DNA of 64,000 nt. Origin: Tetracentron sinense. Its lineage: Eukaryota > Streptophyta > Magnoliopsida > Trochodendrales > Trochodendraceae. Below are positions 23,461 through 34,930 of this stretch, piece after piece. The stretch is taken from positions 24,628,826 to 24,692,825 of the forward strand of contig CM026559.1 in NCBI GenBank assembly GCA_015143295.1. Reading direction: 5' to 3'. Every line of letters starts with the position of its first letter. Position 1 is the first letter of the stretch. The translations under genes were made by a program, and so were the position numbers. The notes under the pieces were generated by a model. It made no database searches, was not told the origin of the DNA, and saw only the letters and a list, made by a program, of their open reading frames with translations.

Positions 23461-24647
23461 GCTATTTGAAGAGTAACCAAGGAATATTCCCTCACTAGAT
23501 TTTGGTTCAAACTTCTTTAAATTGTGTTTGTTATTGAGAATAAAACATTTTCATCCAAACACCTTGAAGTAACCTATATTTGGTGATCTTTCTTTCCAAT
23601 ACTCATAAGGGTTTTATTCAATTTGTTTCTAATAACAACCCTATTGATTTCATAGTAAGGAGTATTTATGGCTTCAGCCAAAAAATAACTAGGAAGTTTA
23701 TGTTCATTTAACATTGTTCTACCCATTTTTTGTAAAGATCTATTCTTTCTTTCAACTACCTCATTTTATTGAGGAGTTCTAAGAGTGGAGAAGTTATGGT
23801 TGAAACCATTTTCTTCATAAAAAGATTCAAGTTCCTTGTTCTTGAATTCTCCACCTCTATCACTTGTAATATTATTAATGGAGTAGCCTTTCTCATTTTG
23901 AACTCTTTTAAAAAAAATTTTAAACATAGCATGCACTTTACTTTTATGAGATAAAAATAACACCCAAGTGAATCTAGAGTAATCATCAACAATAACAAAT
24001 GCATAAAACTTACCATCTAAACTTGCTACATCATTTGGCCCAAACAATCCATATGCAATAATTTCAAAGGCCTAGAAGTTGATATTATTATTTTTTTTTT
24101 TGAAAAATGACTTAATTTGTTTTCCTAGTTGGCAAGCATCACAAATTTTGTCTCTTGAAAACTTGGTTTTTGGCAAACCTTTTAGAAGTTCATTTTTAGA
24201 CAATTTAGATAGTAGATTCATACTTACATCTAACCTTCTATGCCATAACCAACTAATTTCATTTATAGCCGAAAAGTACATTAAGTTTTGAGCTATGGTA
24301 TACACATTTTCATTTCTATGACCAATAAACATGGTATTAATGTTTTCTTTGTCTTTAATTATACAAACATTTGATTTAAAAGACACATTTAGACCTTTAT
24401 CACACAATTGACTAATGCTTATAAGATTATGTTTAAGATCATCTATTAATAAAATATTTTTAATAAAAGTAGTATTGTCCTTACCAACATTACCTATACC
24501 GATGATCTTCCCCTTTGCGTTGTCCCCGAAGGTCACATGCCCTCCATCCTTAGGATTGATTGAGATGAAAAGATATTTATTCATGGACATGTGCCTTGAC
24601 CATCCACTATCCAAAAACCATGTCGTCTTGGAGGAGCTAGACTTCAA
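23461..24647 (-). pseudogene. pol: C3 protease and integrase (fragmented)
   Basis: 24647-24072 is an open protease/pre-integrase frame: TTWFLDSGWSRHM (DSG active site; the Cys usual in relatives is Trp), [23 protein letters not shown] (the LGH His is changed) and CDACQLGKQIKS. 24047-23766 encodes the integrase core start (YAFVIVDDYSRFTWVLFL, then TSDRGGEF with the second Asp). The Glu-bearing part lies near 23730-23760 in another frame. 23460-23730 is the frameshifted integrase C-terminus. Confidence 0.82.
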
Positions 24648-24666
24648 ATATACCTACAAGATAAGT

Positions 24667-25090
24667 TTAAGTAACTCCAATATATGTTCCCCCCAGTACC
24701 CACACCATTTTGGTTGGTACCCAAACTGATTTATGACTAATCTTGGGAGGATAAGTTCCTTTTGGAACCCAAACCATGTTTGGTCCCTTTTGAATGGTCT
24801 TGGGAGTGAATGATCCCTTTGGGACCCAAACTTTCTTAATCATCATCTTTTCATTCAAAGTAAAAAATGCACTAGATGGTAGGGTTAAAAGACTAGTTGA
24901 TTTAGTAAAGAAGTTTTGGTATTCCTTTTGTTTTGCAAAGGGATTAAATCCAAGTCCGGTCTTACCAAAGACACATATATGTTGGCCCAATAGTCTTTCT
25001 AGGTTCTTTTCACCCATAGACAAAGTGTGAGCTATTTTAGTCAAATCTTTGACTTTAGCTTGAAGTTCATCATACTCACAAGATGAGTCA
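24667..25090 (-). pseudogene. gag: C3 gag C-terminal part
   Basis: Minus strand, from the G6 insertion point downward: CEYDELQAKVKDLTKIAHTL (coiled coil continuing from 37107), LGFNPFAKQKEYQNFF, then a short repeated motif VWVPKG (three or four copies at 24690-24850) before the protease. Tandem WVPKG-type motifs between Gag and protease are often seen in Sirevirus-like polyproteins. Residues encoded above 25091 in the same frame belong to the G6 LTR, not to Gag. Confidence 0.75.
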
Positions 25091-25570
25091 TGTCGCGACC
25101 CAAAATACCCCCTACGAGTTAGAGATACTTTGACTCGTGACCGCCGTATCATACATCCATATGATAGATAAGGCACATGAACAACCTATCATAGTACATA
25201 GATATACACAGCGGAAGCAAAACATACTAACATAGCAGAAGCCAAAATATAACTGAATACTCCTATCAATTAGTTCAAGTATGAACCAACAAAATACAAC
25301 TGTATAAATATCCAAAATGTGGGGTGGACAAGTCCCACTCTCACTGAACAAAACATTGTGTAGCACCCCGGACTTTTTCATCCTTAATGAATAGCACCTT
25401 CGTAGCTAATTGGCCGTTTTTGTAGTCTAATTAATAAATAAGGGAGAAATCAGAAATTCCGAAACATCAGAAATGTGCGTTTTCGAAAGACGAACCCAAC
25501 GCAAGTTGAATCGTCGAAATCCGACGAGCGAGTCAAAAGATATGGTCAAAACAGTCCAGACATACAGAGA

Positions 25571-25755
25571 ACCGATCGCTCGGTCCAGTCAGCGATCGAT
25601 CGGTCCATAACCGATCGATCGGTAGCTATCGCGCGGTCAGAAATTTTGTATGGGGAAATTTTCCAGAGAGTGAGTTTTTGACCGGTCGATCGGTCATAAA
25701 CACCGATCGCTCGGTAGGCAACCGATCGATCGGTCATAACCACCGATCGCTCGGT
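25571..25755 (+). promoter_or_regulatory. Palindrome module in solo LTR (3 + core + 4)
   Basis: 14-mers ACCGATCGCTCGGT (25571), GCGATCGATCGGT-type, ACCGATCGATCGGT, then 'agctatcgcgcggtcag', a core with 'attttgtatggggaaatttt' and 'ccagagagtgag', then four more 14-mers ending 25755. It is nearly collinear with the SA/SB Copia LTR module, including spacer bases. Confidence 0.8.
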
Positions 25756-26747
25756 CTTCACGTTTTTGCAGAAATTTCAGTAAGGGCGTTTTCGTCTTTT
25801 GGGTGTTAAACCCTTACCCATAAGGGTTTGCTCGACCCTTTGAGGCCTCACTTACAACATTTGAGGGATTTTGAGAGATAGAGAGAGAAGAGGAGAAAGC
25901 TCTAACCTAGGGTTTGGTTTTGAGAAGGAAATCAAAGGGGGTTTAAGAACCATAGCTCACCCCAACTCGAGTTGCTTCAAAATCGAGGCTCAAGCTCGTG
26001 TGTGAACCATTCTCCAAGCTAGGGCAGCAACCCAAGCACGTTTTTGAAAGGGGTTTCTTCCCCAACTCAAGTCTCCTTCAAGCAAAGGTGTTCTTCTTTC
26101 AAGTTGGAGCTTCAATCAAGGTTTCTATCAAGGATCAAGCCTTGATTTAAGGTTAGTACACCCTACTAACTTTCCCTAGCAATAACCTAGGTTTTCTAGT
26201 GTAAATGGTGATTCTATATATTATGCTTTTCCTTCCCTATGCATTGTATTAACTCAAAAATATAAACAAGATAAGGGAAATGGAATGAATGTGTGGATGG
26301 GAGATTGGATGTGGCGATTGGATGCCGAATGTGATGTATGATGTGTGGGTTGTGGATTGGAAAATGGAGGATGGGCATAGTACAAATAACAAACTTACCA
26401 TTGTGTGATTGAATGGAAAATATGCATTTAAAAGAAGGAGATAAACTACTAAGGAATAATGTATGAAAGTGTTTGACAAAATACCTAAACTATGAATAAA
26501 TGATCTCAATGAAGAATATGGAAATGGGTTTTATGTATGCGTTCTTATAAATGATAAATTGATCAAATGTTATGCAAACTACTTATGTTACCTATGTTCA
26601 TATCATGAATTGAATTGTAATGTCATATTTTGGTTATTCCCATTATCATGATTGTCACTATGGACACGTACACGAGCACGTAGGATAGCATGAACCGAGA
26701 TTTCAAGAGCATGTGCATATAATAAACAACAAGAAAATATTGCATGT

Positions 26748-27136
26748 CAAGGAGGTTGGTAGCCCAGGGAGGATTCGGGTACTAACCTCTGGCTCACAAG
26801 ATAACCCCTAAAATACCTATTGTCAAGGAGGTTGGTAGCCCAGGGACATTCGGGTACTAACCTCTGGCTCACAAGTGCATTTCATAACAAGGAGGTTGGT
26901 AGCCCAGGGAGGATTCGGGTACTAACCTCTGGCTCACAAGTGCATTGCATATCAAGGAGGTTGGCAGCCCAGGGAGATTCGGGTGCTAGCCTCTGGCTCA
27001 CAAGTGCATTTCATAACAAGGAGGTTGGTAGCCCAGGGAGGATTCGGGTACTAACCTCTGGCTCACAAGTGCATTGCATATCAAGGAGGTTGGCAGCCCA
27101 GGGAGATTTGGGTGCTAGCCTCTGGCTCACAAGTTT
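26748..27136 (+). repeat. Minisatellite, six copies of a ~65-bp unit
   Basis: Units start at 26748, 26824, 26888, 26953, 27017 and 27082. Each contains 'aaggaggttggtagccc', 'agggaggattcgggtac' and 'taacctctggctcacaag'. The last four alternate between two linker types ('tttcataa' and 'ttgcatat'), giving a 129-bp two-unit higher-order repeat. Because 129 is divisible by three, an open frame with a 43-residue repeat appears; it is not a gene. Confidence 0.93.
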
Positions 27137-28943
27137 ACAAGATGGAGGTTTACAAGATGATGATCATGCATTCATGCATGCACGCATACATGATTTCTAC
27201 GAGGCATACCGGGACATGACAAGGGTTTTCAAGCATGAGTTTTATCGGCATTTTCGCATTCATGTACGCACGTCAGGATGCTTGTATTGTGTCATACCCT
27301 ATACTGTTTCTTTGTGATGTTTCTATGACTGCTTGTATGATATTACTATTATGTGTTTTTATTACTGTTATGGTCTGCTAGTAGCTTGTACTCGCTGAGT
27401 ATTCTATGCTCAGCCGTACTTTCATGTCGGCAGGTACTGAGGGAGCCCTCGACCCGGAGCCTTGGGTCGAGGAAGAGTATACAGAGGAGAGAGAGTCGGC
27501 TATCCCATTACAGTCTCAGGCGGACCGAGACCTCGATGCGTGGCCATACCTCGACTACTGTTGAGGGGAGAGTATGAGAGGGTTTGGTGTATTTTGATAT
27601 TTTGATAGGTGGGCCTGTCCACCTTAGGCTTAGACATGTCTTGTATTTATGTTAACTTGGAATACTATTTTGGATCATCAGAAGAAATGAAAATTTGTTT
27701 ACGCTTCCGCATATATGATAGCTTCCGCGCTCTGATTATCGTTATGAGTACTGTATTTTATCTTGTGCATTACAGGATGGTTTGATAGGTTCGCAGTGTG
27801 ACACCTAAAATATCCCTAAACTCCTAGGGGGTATTTTGGGGCGTTACACATTGTATCTTTCTAAGTCAATCAAAAGAAATTGAAGTCACAACACCTATCT
27901 AATGAACCATCGTCCTGGTAGTGATCCATGGAAGGCTCCAGATCGAAGTACTCCTCCTCTACCCAAGGCTCCGTGCCACACAAATCAAAAGGAGCCCGAG
28001 CACCTGCTGATGATAACAAATATCAGCTGAGCATGGAATACTCAGTGTATACAAACTAATAACAATCAAGTAATATAGCATAGAGCATACGAAACATGGA
28101 GACTGAAATCCTCAAGGTATATCAATGCGTAAAAACCGTGAAATAACATGTGAGATGAGATCCAAAACAAAAACCAAAGCCAATACCGTGTGAGTCAAGT
28201 GATAATCATAGTTTTGTGAGTTCTTGTGAGTTCATGGAGTTCATGGAGTTACTTAGAGTCATTTATGAACTGTAGTGTAACACCCCAAAACCCACCCTAG
28301 GAATTAGAGTGAATCTTGGACGACTTATCATAACCTACATGACGTGCTTGAAAAACCATTCTGCAAAATACTAGGATCATAAACAATAAAAGACAAAATA
28401 GCGGAAGCATAACTATCATAGCACAGCGGAAGTCTAACAAAACCCTATATATATATATGTACATGATCCAAATTTTTTACAAAACGAAATCACAAAAGAA
28501 AGTGCAGACATGCCCCCCAAAATACATGATTATACTCTCTAAAGCTCACCCACAGTCACTCAGAATCTACCACCTAATGGTACTTGTCTACATGAGGTTC
28601 CTCCGTAGGTTCCTCAACGTACTCCTCTTCTACCCAATGGTCAGGGGTACAAATGTCGAATAGAGCAGTAGCTCCCTCATCACCTGCCGACATAAACTTA
28701 CGGTTGAACATGGAATACTCAGCGTGTACCAAATACTAACCAACAGTCATAGCAACATAACAATATAGAAATGGAATAAAACAGGAAGCAATTCATATGA
28801 TTAATAGGGAAGACAACAGTTTATAGTTCATGCTTGAATCATATTGAAGTCAGAAAAACTCTTGAAATCATCTTGTACTGTACTTGACTTGAAATACTTA
28901 GTCCATGCGTGAAAACTCATCACGTCTATCTTGCTTGTCTGTC

Positions 28944-29250
28944 ATGCTCGACTAGGGATGTCTAGATGCCGTTCATAGACCGTCGCAACTAGTATCCCCC
29001 ATGCTGGACTGGGTATGCCTATTTGCCGTTCGTAGACCGTCACAACTAGTATCCCCTATGCTGGACTGGGTATGCCTAGATGTCATTCATAGACCGTCGC
29101 AACTAGTATCCCCTATGCTGGATTGGGTATGCCTAGATGCCGTTCCTAGACAGTCGCAACTAGTATCCCCTATGCTGGATTGGGTATGTCTAGATGTCGT
29201 TCATAGACCTTCGTAACTAGTATCTCTTATGCTGGACTTGTGATATCGGA
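28944..29250 (-). repeat. Minisatellite, 57-bp unit, five to six copies
   Basis: Copies start at about 28944, 29001, 29058, 29115, 29172 and 29229 with an exact 57-bp period. The plus-strand unit includes 'atgctggactgggtatgcc', 'tagatgccgttcgtagac' and 'cgtcgcaactagtatcccc'. The period is a multiple of three, so a 19-residue peptide repeat is open by chance. Confidence 0.92.
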
Positions 29251-30248
29251 GCAAAGCATATTTTAGGATATGCCCTACTCCTAAGCAAAACATATCTTAG
29301 GATATGTCCTACCCCTATTACCAACCCTTACGTTTGGCCTTGTCATAGTTGTCGTGAATCGAGACTAAAACCCTTGTTCTTGAAAAACCCGATAAACCAT
29401 GTCATGCATGTTGTTCTCGTGAAATCGTGTACAATTAACTCATGAAATTAAATAAAACATGATAGGCTCAAAATCATTCACGGCAACATTTAATATCAAG
29501 GCGATTAAATTTACAAGTATGCAATTCTAGAAAGCAAGTGAGTCTATAATCATGCCATTCTAAAAAGCGAGTAACACACTATCATAAACCCTAGAGATTT
29601 CTATATGCTTTAAATCATACATTTCTTAATTTGTATTTCCTTTTCCTCACCTTGGCATTTCATCAAACATATAGTGTGTACATTATGGGTAACACCTAAA
29701 TCTTGCTTTTCTAGATGGGTTAAGCTCATAGCACGCATGTGTGTTCATTATTGATACGATGCCCTTCCCATTTCAATCATCACAAACATACACATGGCAT
29801 CCGTCACCCAACATTCATATCCATCCATATCCATCCACAATCCATCTCCTATCATATCCATACTTTAGGAAAACAAAGAAGAAAGAAAGAAAAAGGGAGA
29901 ATATGAACTAGGAGTGTAGTATAGGGTACCGACCTTGAAGAAGGAAAGAAAAACCCTTGCAATGATGAGGATGAACGCTGCCCTAGCTTGGAGAACGTGC
30001 TCTTCACATGCTTGAAGTCGGATTTGGAGAATCAAAGTCAATGGGATGATCTTGGGTAGCCAAACCCTTGATTTCTCCTCAAGCTTAAAACCCTAGGTTT
30101 GAAACCCTCTTCCTCTCCTCTACTCTCTCTCAAAATGATGCTAAGTATGTTGTGAGGGGGCCCAAGGCTCGAGCCAGCCTTTATAGGCAAGGGTGTAGTG
30201 CCCAAAACACTAGAAAGCCCTTAATGAAATTTTTGCAAAACGCGATAG

Positions 30249-30465
30249 ACCGATCGATCGGTGGTCAATACCGAGCATTCGGTCGCCTACCGAGCGACCG
30301 GTGTTCTCGACCGAGCAATCGGTCAAAAACACCCTCGCTGGAAAAATTCCCCATACAAATTAGTTAACCAGTCGATAGCTACCAATCGATTGATTGTGGA
30401 CCAATCAATCGCTATTTTGAACCGAGTGATTGGTTTTGGACCGGTTGATCGCTCTAGCGATCAGT
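30249..30465 (-). promoter_or_regulatory. Palindrome module in solo LTR (minus strand)
   Basis: Plus-strand 14-mers at 30249 (ACCGATCGATCGGT), about 30270, 30289 and 30310, a core whose minus strand reads 'tagctatcgactggttaac' and 'tttgtatggggaattttt', then four or five decayed copies to about 30465 (for example ACCGAGTGATTGGT at 30421). GCTATCGACTGG is shared exactly with SA/SB. Several copies show CG to TG or CA changes. Confidence 0.75.
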
Positions 30466-31491
30466 TCTCTACAAAAACGCATTTCGGTATTTTGGCCATA
30501 ACTTTTAACTTGTTCGCCAGATTTCAACGATTCAACTTGCGTTGGATTCATTTTTCGAAGGGGCACATGTCTGGCATCAGAATTTTCAAATTCTTCTTTA
30601 TTCATTGACCAAATTACCCCTAAAGGTAACTGATCTGTAAATGGAGTTCAATAAACAGGATTTTAACATACCCGACTTAGGAATCCCACTTCTCAACACT
30701 TAACATTTTTTAAAATTTCTCCTTTCATAGAAATAGAAGATTATAAAGGCTTAAAGCCATGGCACGGATTCTAATACATGGGCAAAAGTTTCGGGGATCT
30801 ACACGTAGAGACATAAAGCATAGAGCAAAACCATAGAGCCAATACAATAGAGATCTTAGAGCATTTCGTTTATGATCCTTAGAGCTTCTGAACCGATCTT
30901 AGAGCTTATCATAGAGTTCTTGTGAGTGTGTATCATGATCCTCAGAGCTTGTGAACCGATCTTAGACAAATCATAGAGTTGCTTAAAATCATTCCTTATA
31001 AGTCATTTATTGAAAACCCTTTTTTGTAACTTTGAGAACTCCATCGAAAACATCGGTCCATGCGAGACATGCGAGCATATGAGCATACAAGAGTACTAGC
31101 ATATTTTGACACCCAAAAACTCTTAGAGGCATTACATCAAACACTTAGAGTGCATCATAGTAATATCTTACATTCAAGCATACAAACCACCCTTCATACC
31201 AACAATAAATCAAGAGATATACATATGGAATAAGAAGAACATCACAAGGTAACTAGTAGTATTGCAAGATTGGTAGTAGAGTGTATCTACCTTGGTGAAA
31301 TCAATGATTTTGATTCCAAAAGCTTGGAACACTTGAAAAACTTGAGTTCTTGGTCGAGAAACACCAAAAGAATGGAAGAACCTTGATCATCCTTCAAGCT
31401 TGAGCAACACTTAGTTCTTCTTCTTCTTCTCCTCTTAAAATCCTCCAAAAACAATGCACTAAGGGTTACTGAAACCCTAAGGCACGAACCC

Positions 31492-31731
31492 AGCCTTTAT
31501 ATAGGCAAAGGGTGATGGCTAAAGTCTTAAACACCCTTAATGAAGAAAATCTGTGTATAACCGATCGATCGGTGGTACAGATCGAGCGATCTGTGGCTTA
31601 CCGGTCGATCGGTGGTTTCAACCGGTCGATCGGTTGAAAACACCCTCTCTGGAACTTTTGCCCATACAAATAAGTTAACCAATCGATCGGTAGAAGACCG
31701 GTCGATCGGAGGTTATCACCGAGCGATCGGT
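31492..31731 (-). promoter_or_regulatory. G6 3' LTR palindrome module and TATA box
   Basis: Minus-strand order: three 14-mers (31731 downward), a core reading 'atttgtatgggcaaaagttc' and 'cagagagggtg', four 14-mers to 31560, then 'cctatataaaggc' at about 31493-31505. Intact copies include ACCGATCGATCGGT at 31560-31573. The module lies in the LTR of an element whose pol is clearly Gypsy. Confidence 0.8.
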
Positions 31732-31965
31732 GCTCCCCAGTTTTCTGCAATACCCTGTTTTCACTACTTGAATCTTCCCCAATCCCATTTCTATCAACTG
31801 AAATGCTTAAAATACACTTCTTAAGAATATGTGGATCTATTAAAACATGCATGCCATAAATCCAAACACGTATATCAACATAAAGCCTATTAGTGAACAA
31901 AACCACACTTGGGCACTACTCCCACACTATTCACACTTAGTGAGATACGGATTTGAGGCTCTACA

Positions 31966-31979
31966 TCCCTCCCCCCTTA
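31966..31979 (-). other. G6 polypurine tract
   Basis: Minus strand reads AAGGGGGGAGGGA immediately before the 3' LTR start TGTAGAGCC. It is preceded by 'ccaatttcgaggacgaaatt', the usual context of the purine tract in chromoviruses. Confidence 0.85.
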
Positions 31980-32055
31980 CAAGAATTTCGTCCTCGAAAT
32001 TGGAACGTCACCAAAACATAACAAGAGCAAAATACATACAATCCAATGAAGAAAA

Positions 32056-32391
32056 CTACTCAAACAAGTGAGGGTACTTTTCCTTCACTTCGGCTTCTCG
32101 CTCCCACGTAGCTTCTTCCTTGGAATGATGTTGCCACTTCACAAGAACTAAAGGGATAGTCTTGTCGCGCAAGACTTGAACTCTACGATCCAAAATCTGA
32201 ACTGGTTGCTCAACTAAAGTGAGATCCTTTCTAATCTCCACAGGATCAAGAGCAATGGCGTGTGACAGATCCGGAATGTATTTCCTAAGTATAGAGACGT
32301 GAAATACATTATGAACCGCTGCCATGTGAGGCGGTAGGGCTACCCTATAAGCAACCTCACCAACCCTTGTGGTGATCTCAAATGGGCCCAC
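32056..32391 (-). pseudogene. pol: G6 integrase C-terminus and chromodomain
   Basis: Open for 111 residues. MGPFEITTRVGEVAYRVALP and HNVFHVSILRKYIPD form the integrase C-terminal (GPY/F-type) region. LVKWQHHSKEEATWERE is a chromodomain core, with two of the aromatic-cage positions plausible (Trp in VKW and in ATWE). Chromodomains direct integration of chromoviruses towards particular histone marks. The frame stops at its natural end just before the purine tract. The domain looks intact, but the element is otherwise dead. Confidence 0.85.
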
Positions 32392-33540
32392 CTACCTAGG
32401 GTTGAGTTTTCCTTTCTTTTCGAACCTCATGATTCCCCGACTCGGAGAATTCTTCAGAAAGATCTGATCCCCAACTTGGAATTCCAAATCTCTACGACGC
32501 GTGTCCGCATAGCTCTTCTGCCTATCCTGAGCAGTTTTCAGTCACTCCCTGATTACCTTGACCATCTCTGCAATCCGCTCAATCAATTCAGGACCAAGGA
32601 CCTTTCTCTCACCAACCTCATCCCAGTATAGCGGTGATTTACAACTCCGACCATAGAGAGCTTCGAAAGGCGCCATTTGGATGTTTGCCTGATAACTGTT
32701 GTTGTAGTCAAACTCAACCAATGGCAAGTGTTCCTCCTAACTGCCCTGAAAGTCTAGCATACAAGCTCAGAGCATATCCTCCACAACTTGATTTACCCTC
32801 TCAGTCTGCCCATTGGTTTGACGATGGAAGGCGGTGTTTAAATCTAACCGAGAACCCATAGCACTCTGACAAGTTTTCCAAAATCTGGAAGTGAACCTAG
32901 GATCTCGATCAGACACGATGGAAACAGGCACACCATGCATCCGAACCACCTCCTTGACATACAGGGCCACCAACTGATTCGAACTAAAAGTAGCCTGATA
33001 CGGAAGGAAATGTGCAGACTTAGTCTATCTATCTACTATCATCCAAAATTGCATCGGAGCCCTTCGTTGTCCGTGGAAAACCCACGATGAAATCCATCAA
33101 AATATTCTCTCATTTCCATTCCAAAATAGGAAGGGACCGTAAAAGACCTGCCGGCCTCTGATGCTCGACCTTCACCTGCTGGCACACCAAACATCTAGAA
33201 ACATACTCGGAGACTTCTCTCTTCATGTTTCAGCACCAGTAGTGCCTCTTGAGATTCTGATACATTTTGGTACCTCCCGGATGTACCGTGTACTTGGATT
33301 GGTGAGCCTCATCCAAAATCTCACCCCTCAACACTGTGTCGGCGGGAACACACAACCTGCCTTCGAATGTGATAGCACCATCACCATTCAAAGCGAACTC
33401 CTGACTGCCATTACTAACAGACTTGTCTCGTTAAGCAAGCAAATCAACATCCAAGTTCTGCAACTCCTTGATCTGGCTCAAAATATGCGGCTTAACCGCG
33501 ATGTTGGACAACACCAGCCCGTAGGTGACATGCCTGAGAG
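32392..33540 (-). pseudogene. pol: G6 integrase (fragmented)
   Basis: Minus strand. 32973-32767 carries the integrase core with the second Asp (IVSDRDPRFTSRFW) and the catalytic Glu (FHRQTNGQTERVNQ). 32727-32542 carries PLVEFDYNNSYQANIQMAPF and EALYGRSCKSPLYWDE, typical of the Gypsy integrase C-terminal half. The N-terminal HHCC zinc finger and the first Asp lie in 33000-33480 in shifted frames. Stops and frameshifts between blocks abolish function. Confidence 0.82.
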
Positions 33541-34930
33541 TAGTCTCTAGATTACACATATCATATAACAACTTCACTCTTGTACTTTCAAGTGAGCCAT
33601 AACCCCATTGGGCTTCCTACTAAGAGCATCGGCTACCACATTAGCCTTACCCGGATGGTACTAGATAGAACAGTCATAGTCCTTCATAAACTCCATCCAT
33701 CGACGCTGCCTCATATTCAACTCCTTCTGGAGGAAAAGATATTTCAAGCTCTTGTGGTCCATAAACACAACGAACTCTTCCCCATAGAGGTAGTGACGCT
33801 ATATTTTCAGCACAAAGACGACTGCTACAAGCTTTAAGTTGTGCGTGGGGTAGTTCTGCTCATGCTCCTTCAACTGATGTGAAACATAGGCAACCACCTG
33901 CTTATGTTGCATAAGAACACATCCAAGTCCTACAAGTGAAGCATCACTATAGACTTCAAAACCATTGCTTCCAGACAGAACCGTGAGAACAGGGGCTGTG
34001 GTAAGCCTCTTCTTCAACTCCAAGAAACTTGCCTCGCACTTGTCACTCTAAGTGAACTTAGTGTTCTTCCGTGTGAGGTAGGTAAGCGGAGCTGCTAAAC
34101 TTCAAAATCCCTCAGTGAACCTCCTATAGTATCCTGCCAGGCCGAGAAAACTACGAATCTCAGTAACACTCTTCGGCCTTTCCCAATTCATCACCGCCTC
34201 AATCTTTGCAGGATCGACTGAGATACCTTCAGCAGACACCACATGTCCAAGAAAAGACACCTTGTCTAGCTAGAACTCGCACTTACTCAACTTAGCATAA
34301 AGCCTATGCTCTCGAAGAGTCTGCAATACAAGGCAGAGATCTCTCATGTGATCATCCTGTGACTGTGAGTACACAAGGATATCATCTACAAATACGATCA
34401 CACACTGATCGAGAGATGATCTGAACACCCAATTCATTAGATCCATGAATGCTGCCGGTGCGTTAGTCAGCCCAAAAGACATGACCAAAAACTCTTAATG
34501 GCCATATCGAGTTCTGAACGCAATCTTCGGAATGTCTTCCTTCTTGATCTTCAGCTGATGATAACCAGATCAAAGGTCAATCTTTGAGAAGAACCTTGCA
34601 CCCTTCAACTGATCAAACAAGTCATCTATCTGAGGCAATGGATAACGATTCTTGATAGTGACCTCGTTCAATTACCTATAGTCGATACACATACGCATCA
34701 ACCCATCCTTTTTCTTCACAAAGAGCACTGGAGCTCCCCAAGGTGAGACATTAGGCTGGATGAAACCAAAGCCCTGTAATTCTTCCAACTGCTCCTTTAA
34801 CTCTTTGAGCTCAATAGGGGCCATCCTATACAAAGCCCTTGAAATCGGCGCCGTGCCCGGAGCTAACTAAATAGCAACTCGATTGCCCGATCAGGAGGTA
34901 ATCCCGATAAGGTGTCCGGAAAAACATCCA
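33541..34930 (-). pseudogene. pol: G6 reverse transcriptase and RNase H (fragmented)
   Basis: Minus strand. The RT N-terminus begins near 34930 with EYMDVFPDTLSGLPPDR, standard for Gypsy pol. 34488-34270 carries [18 protein letters not shown] and the catalytic FVDDILVYS. 34060-34230 carries the thumb. 34023-33799 carries the RNase H start ([18 protein letters not shown]), followed by DHKSLKYLF and, near 33600-33660, YHPGKANVVADALSRKP. Numerous stops. No protease or gag precedes it. Confidence 0.85.

Larger units (their letters stand above)
25359..27848 (+). mobile_element. Solo LTR, Gypsy type, 2490 bp, TSD CATTG
   Basis: TGTAGCACCCCGG...GGGGCGTTACA with a perfect 5-bp duplication CATTG at 25354-25358 and 27849-27853. 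No internal coding region, so it is a solo LTR, the usual product of LTR-LTR recombination. It contains the palindrome module (25571-25755), a leader ending 'ttaaggttagtacaccctac' (about 26150), a six-copy minisatellite (26748-27136), and the hairpin 'gctgagtattctatgctcagc' near 27394. Open frames inside it are repeat translations, not genes. Its orientation is opposite to the host LTR. Confidence 0.92.
28276..30803 (-). mobile_element. Solo LTR, Gypsy type, 2528 bp
   Basis: Minus strand TGTAGATCCCCGAAAC (30803) to GGGTTTTGGGGTGTTACA (28276). Flanks are TGTAG (28271-28275) and CGTAG (30804-30808), a TSD with one change; the 5' LTR of G6 reads CCGTAG at this point, confirming an insertion. Contains the conserved upstream block (30480-30570), a palindrome module (30249-30465), a TATAAAGG box near 30180-30187, a 'caaggtcggtaccctatac' box, a 57-bp minisatellite and the hairpin near 28690-28725. 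No coding sequence. Confidence 0.88.
25091..31965 (-). repeat. G6 3' LTR, interrupted twice
   Basis: Three LTR segments, 25091-25358, 27849-28275 and 30804-31965, correspond in order to the 5' LTR at 35230-37106. The interruptions are solo LTRs with duplicated flanks (CATTG exact; TGTAG/CGTAG with one mismatch). The first segment includes 'ggtattttgggtcgcgaca' (minus strand) as the LTR end; the last starts TGTAGAGCC at 31965. Confidence 0.88.

Noticed and set aside
25571..25755. Regularly spaced short palindromes resembling a CRISPR array
   Set aside because: Repeats are 14 bp, imperfect and 5-12 bp apart, in plant LTR promoters with no cas genes; the spacing and context do not fit CRISPR.
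26820..27317. 165-residue open frame with 43-residue repeats
   Set aside because: It is a translation of the 129-bp minisatellite in a solo LTR; openness follows from the period being a multiple of three.
29001..29216. 71-residue repeated peptide frame (LDWVCLDAV...)
   Set aside because: Translation of the 57-bp minisatellite; no start context, no conservation outside the repeat.
30261..30608. Open frames rich in DRSV/DRSI/TDRSV peptides (also at 25475, 43004, 52896 and 60893)
   Set aside because: They translate the ACCGATCGATCGGT palindromes, on both strands alike, and are not genes.
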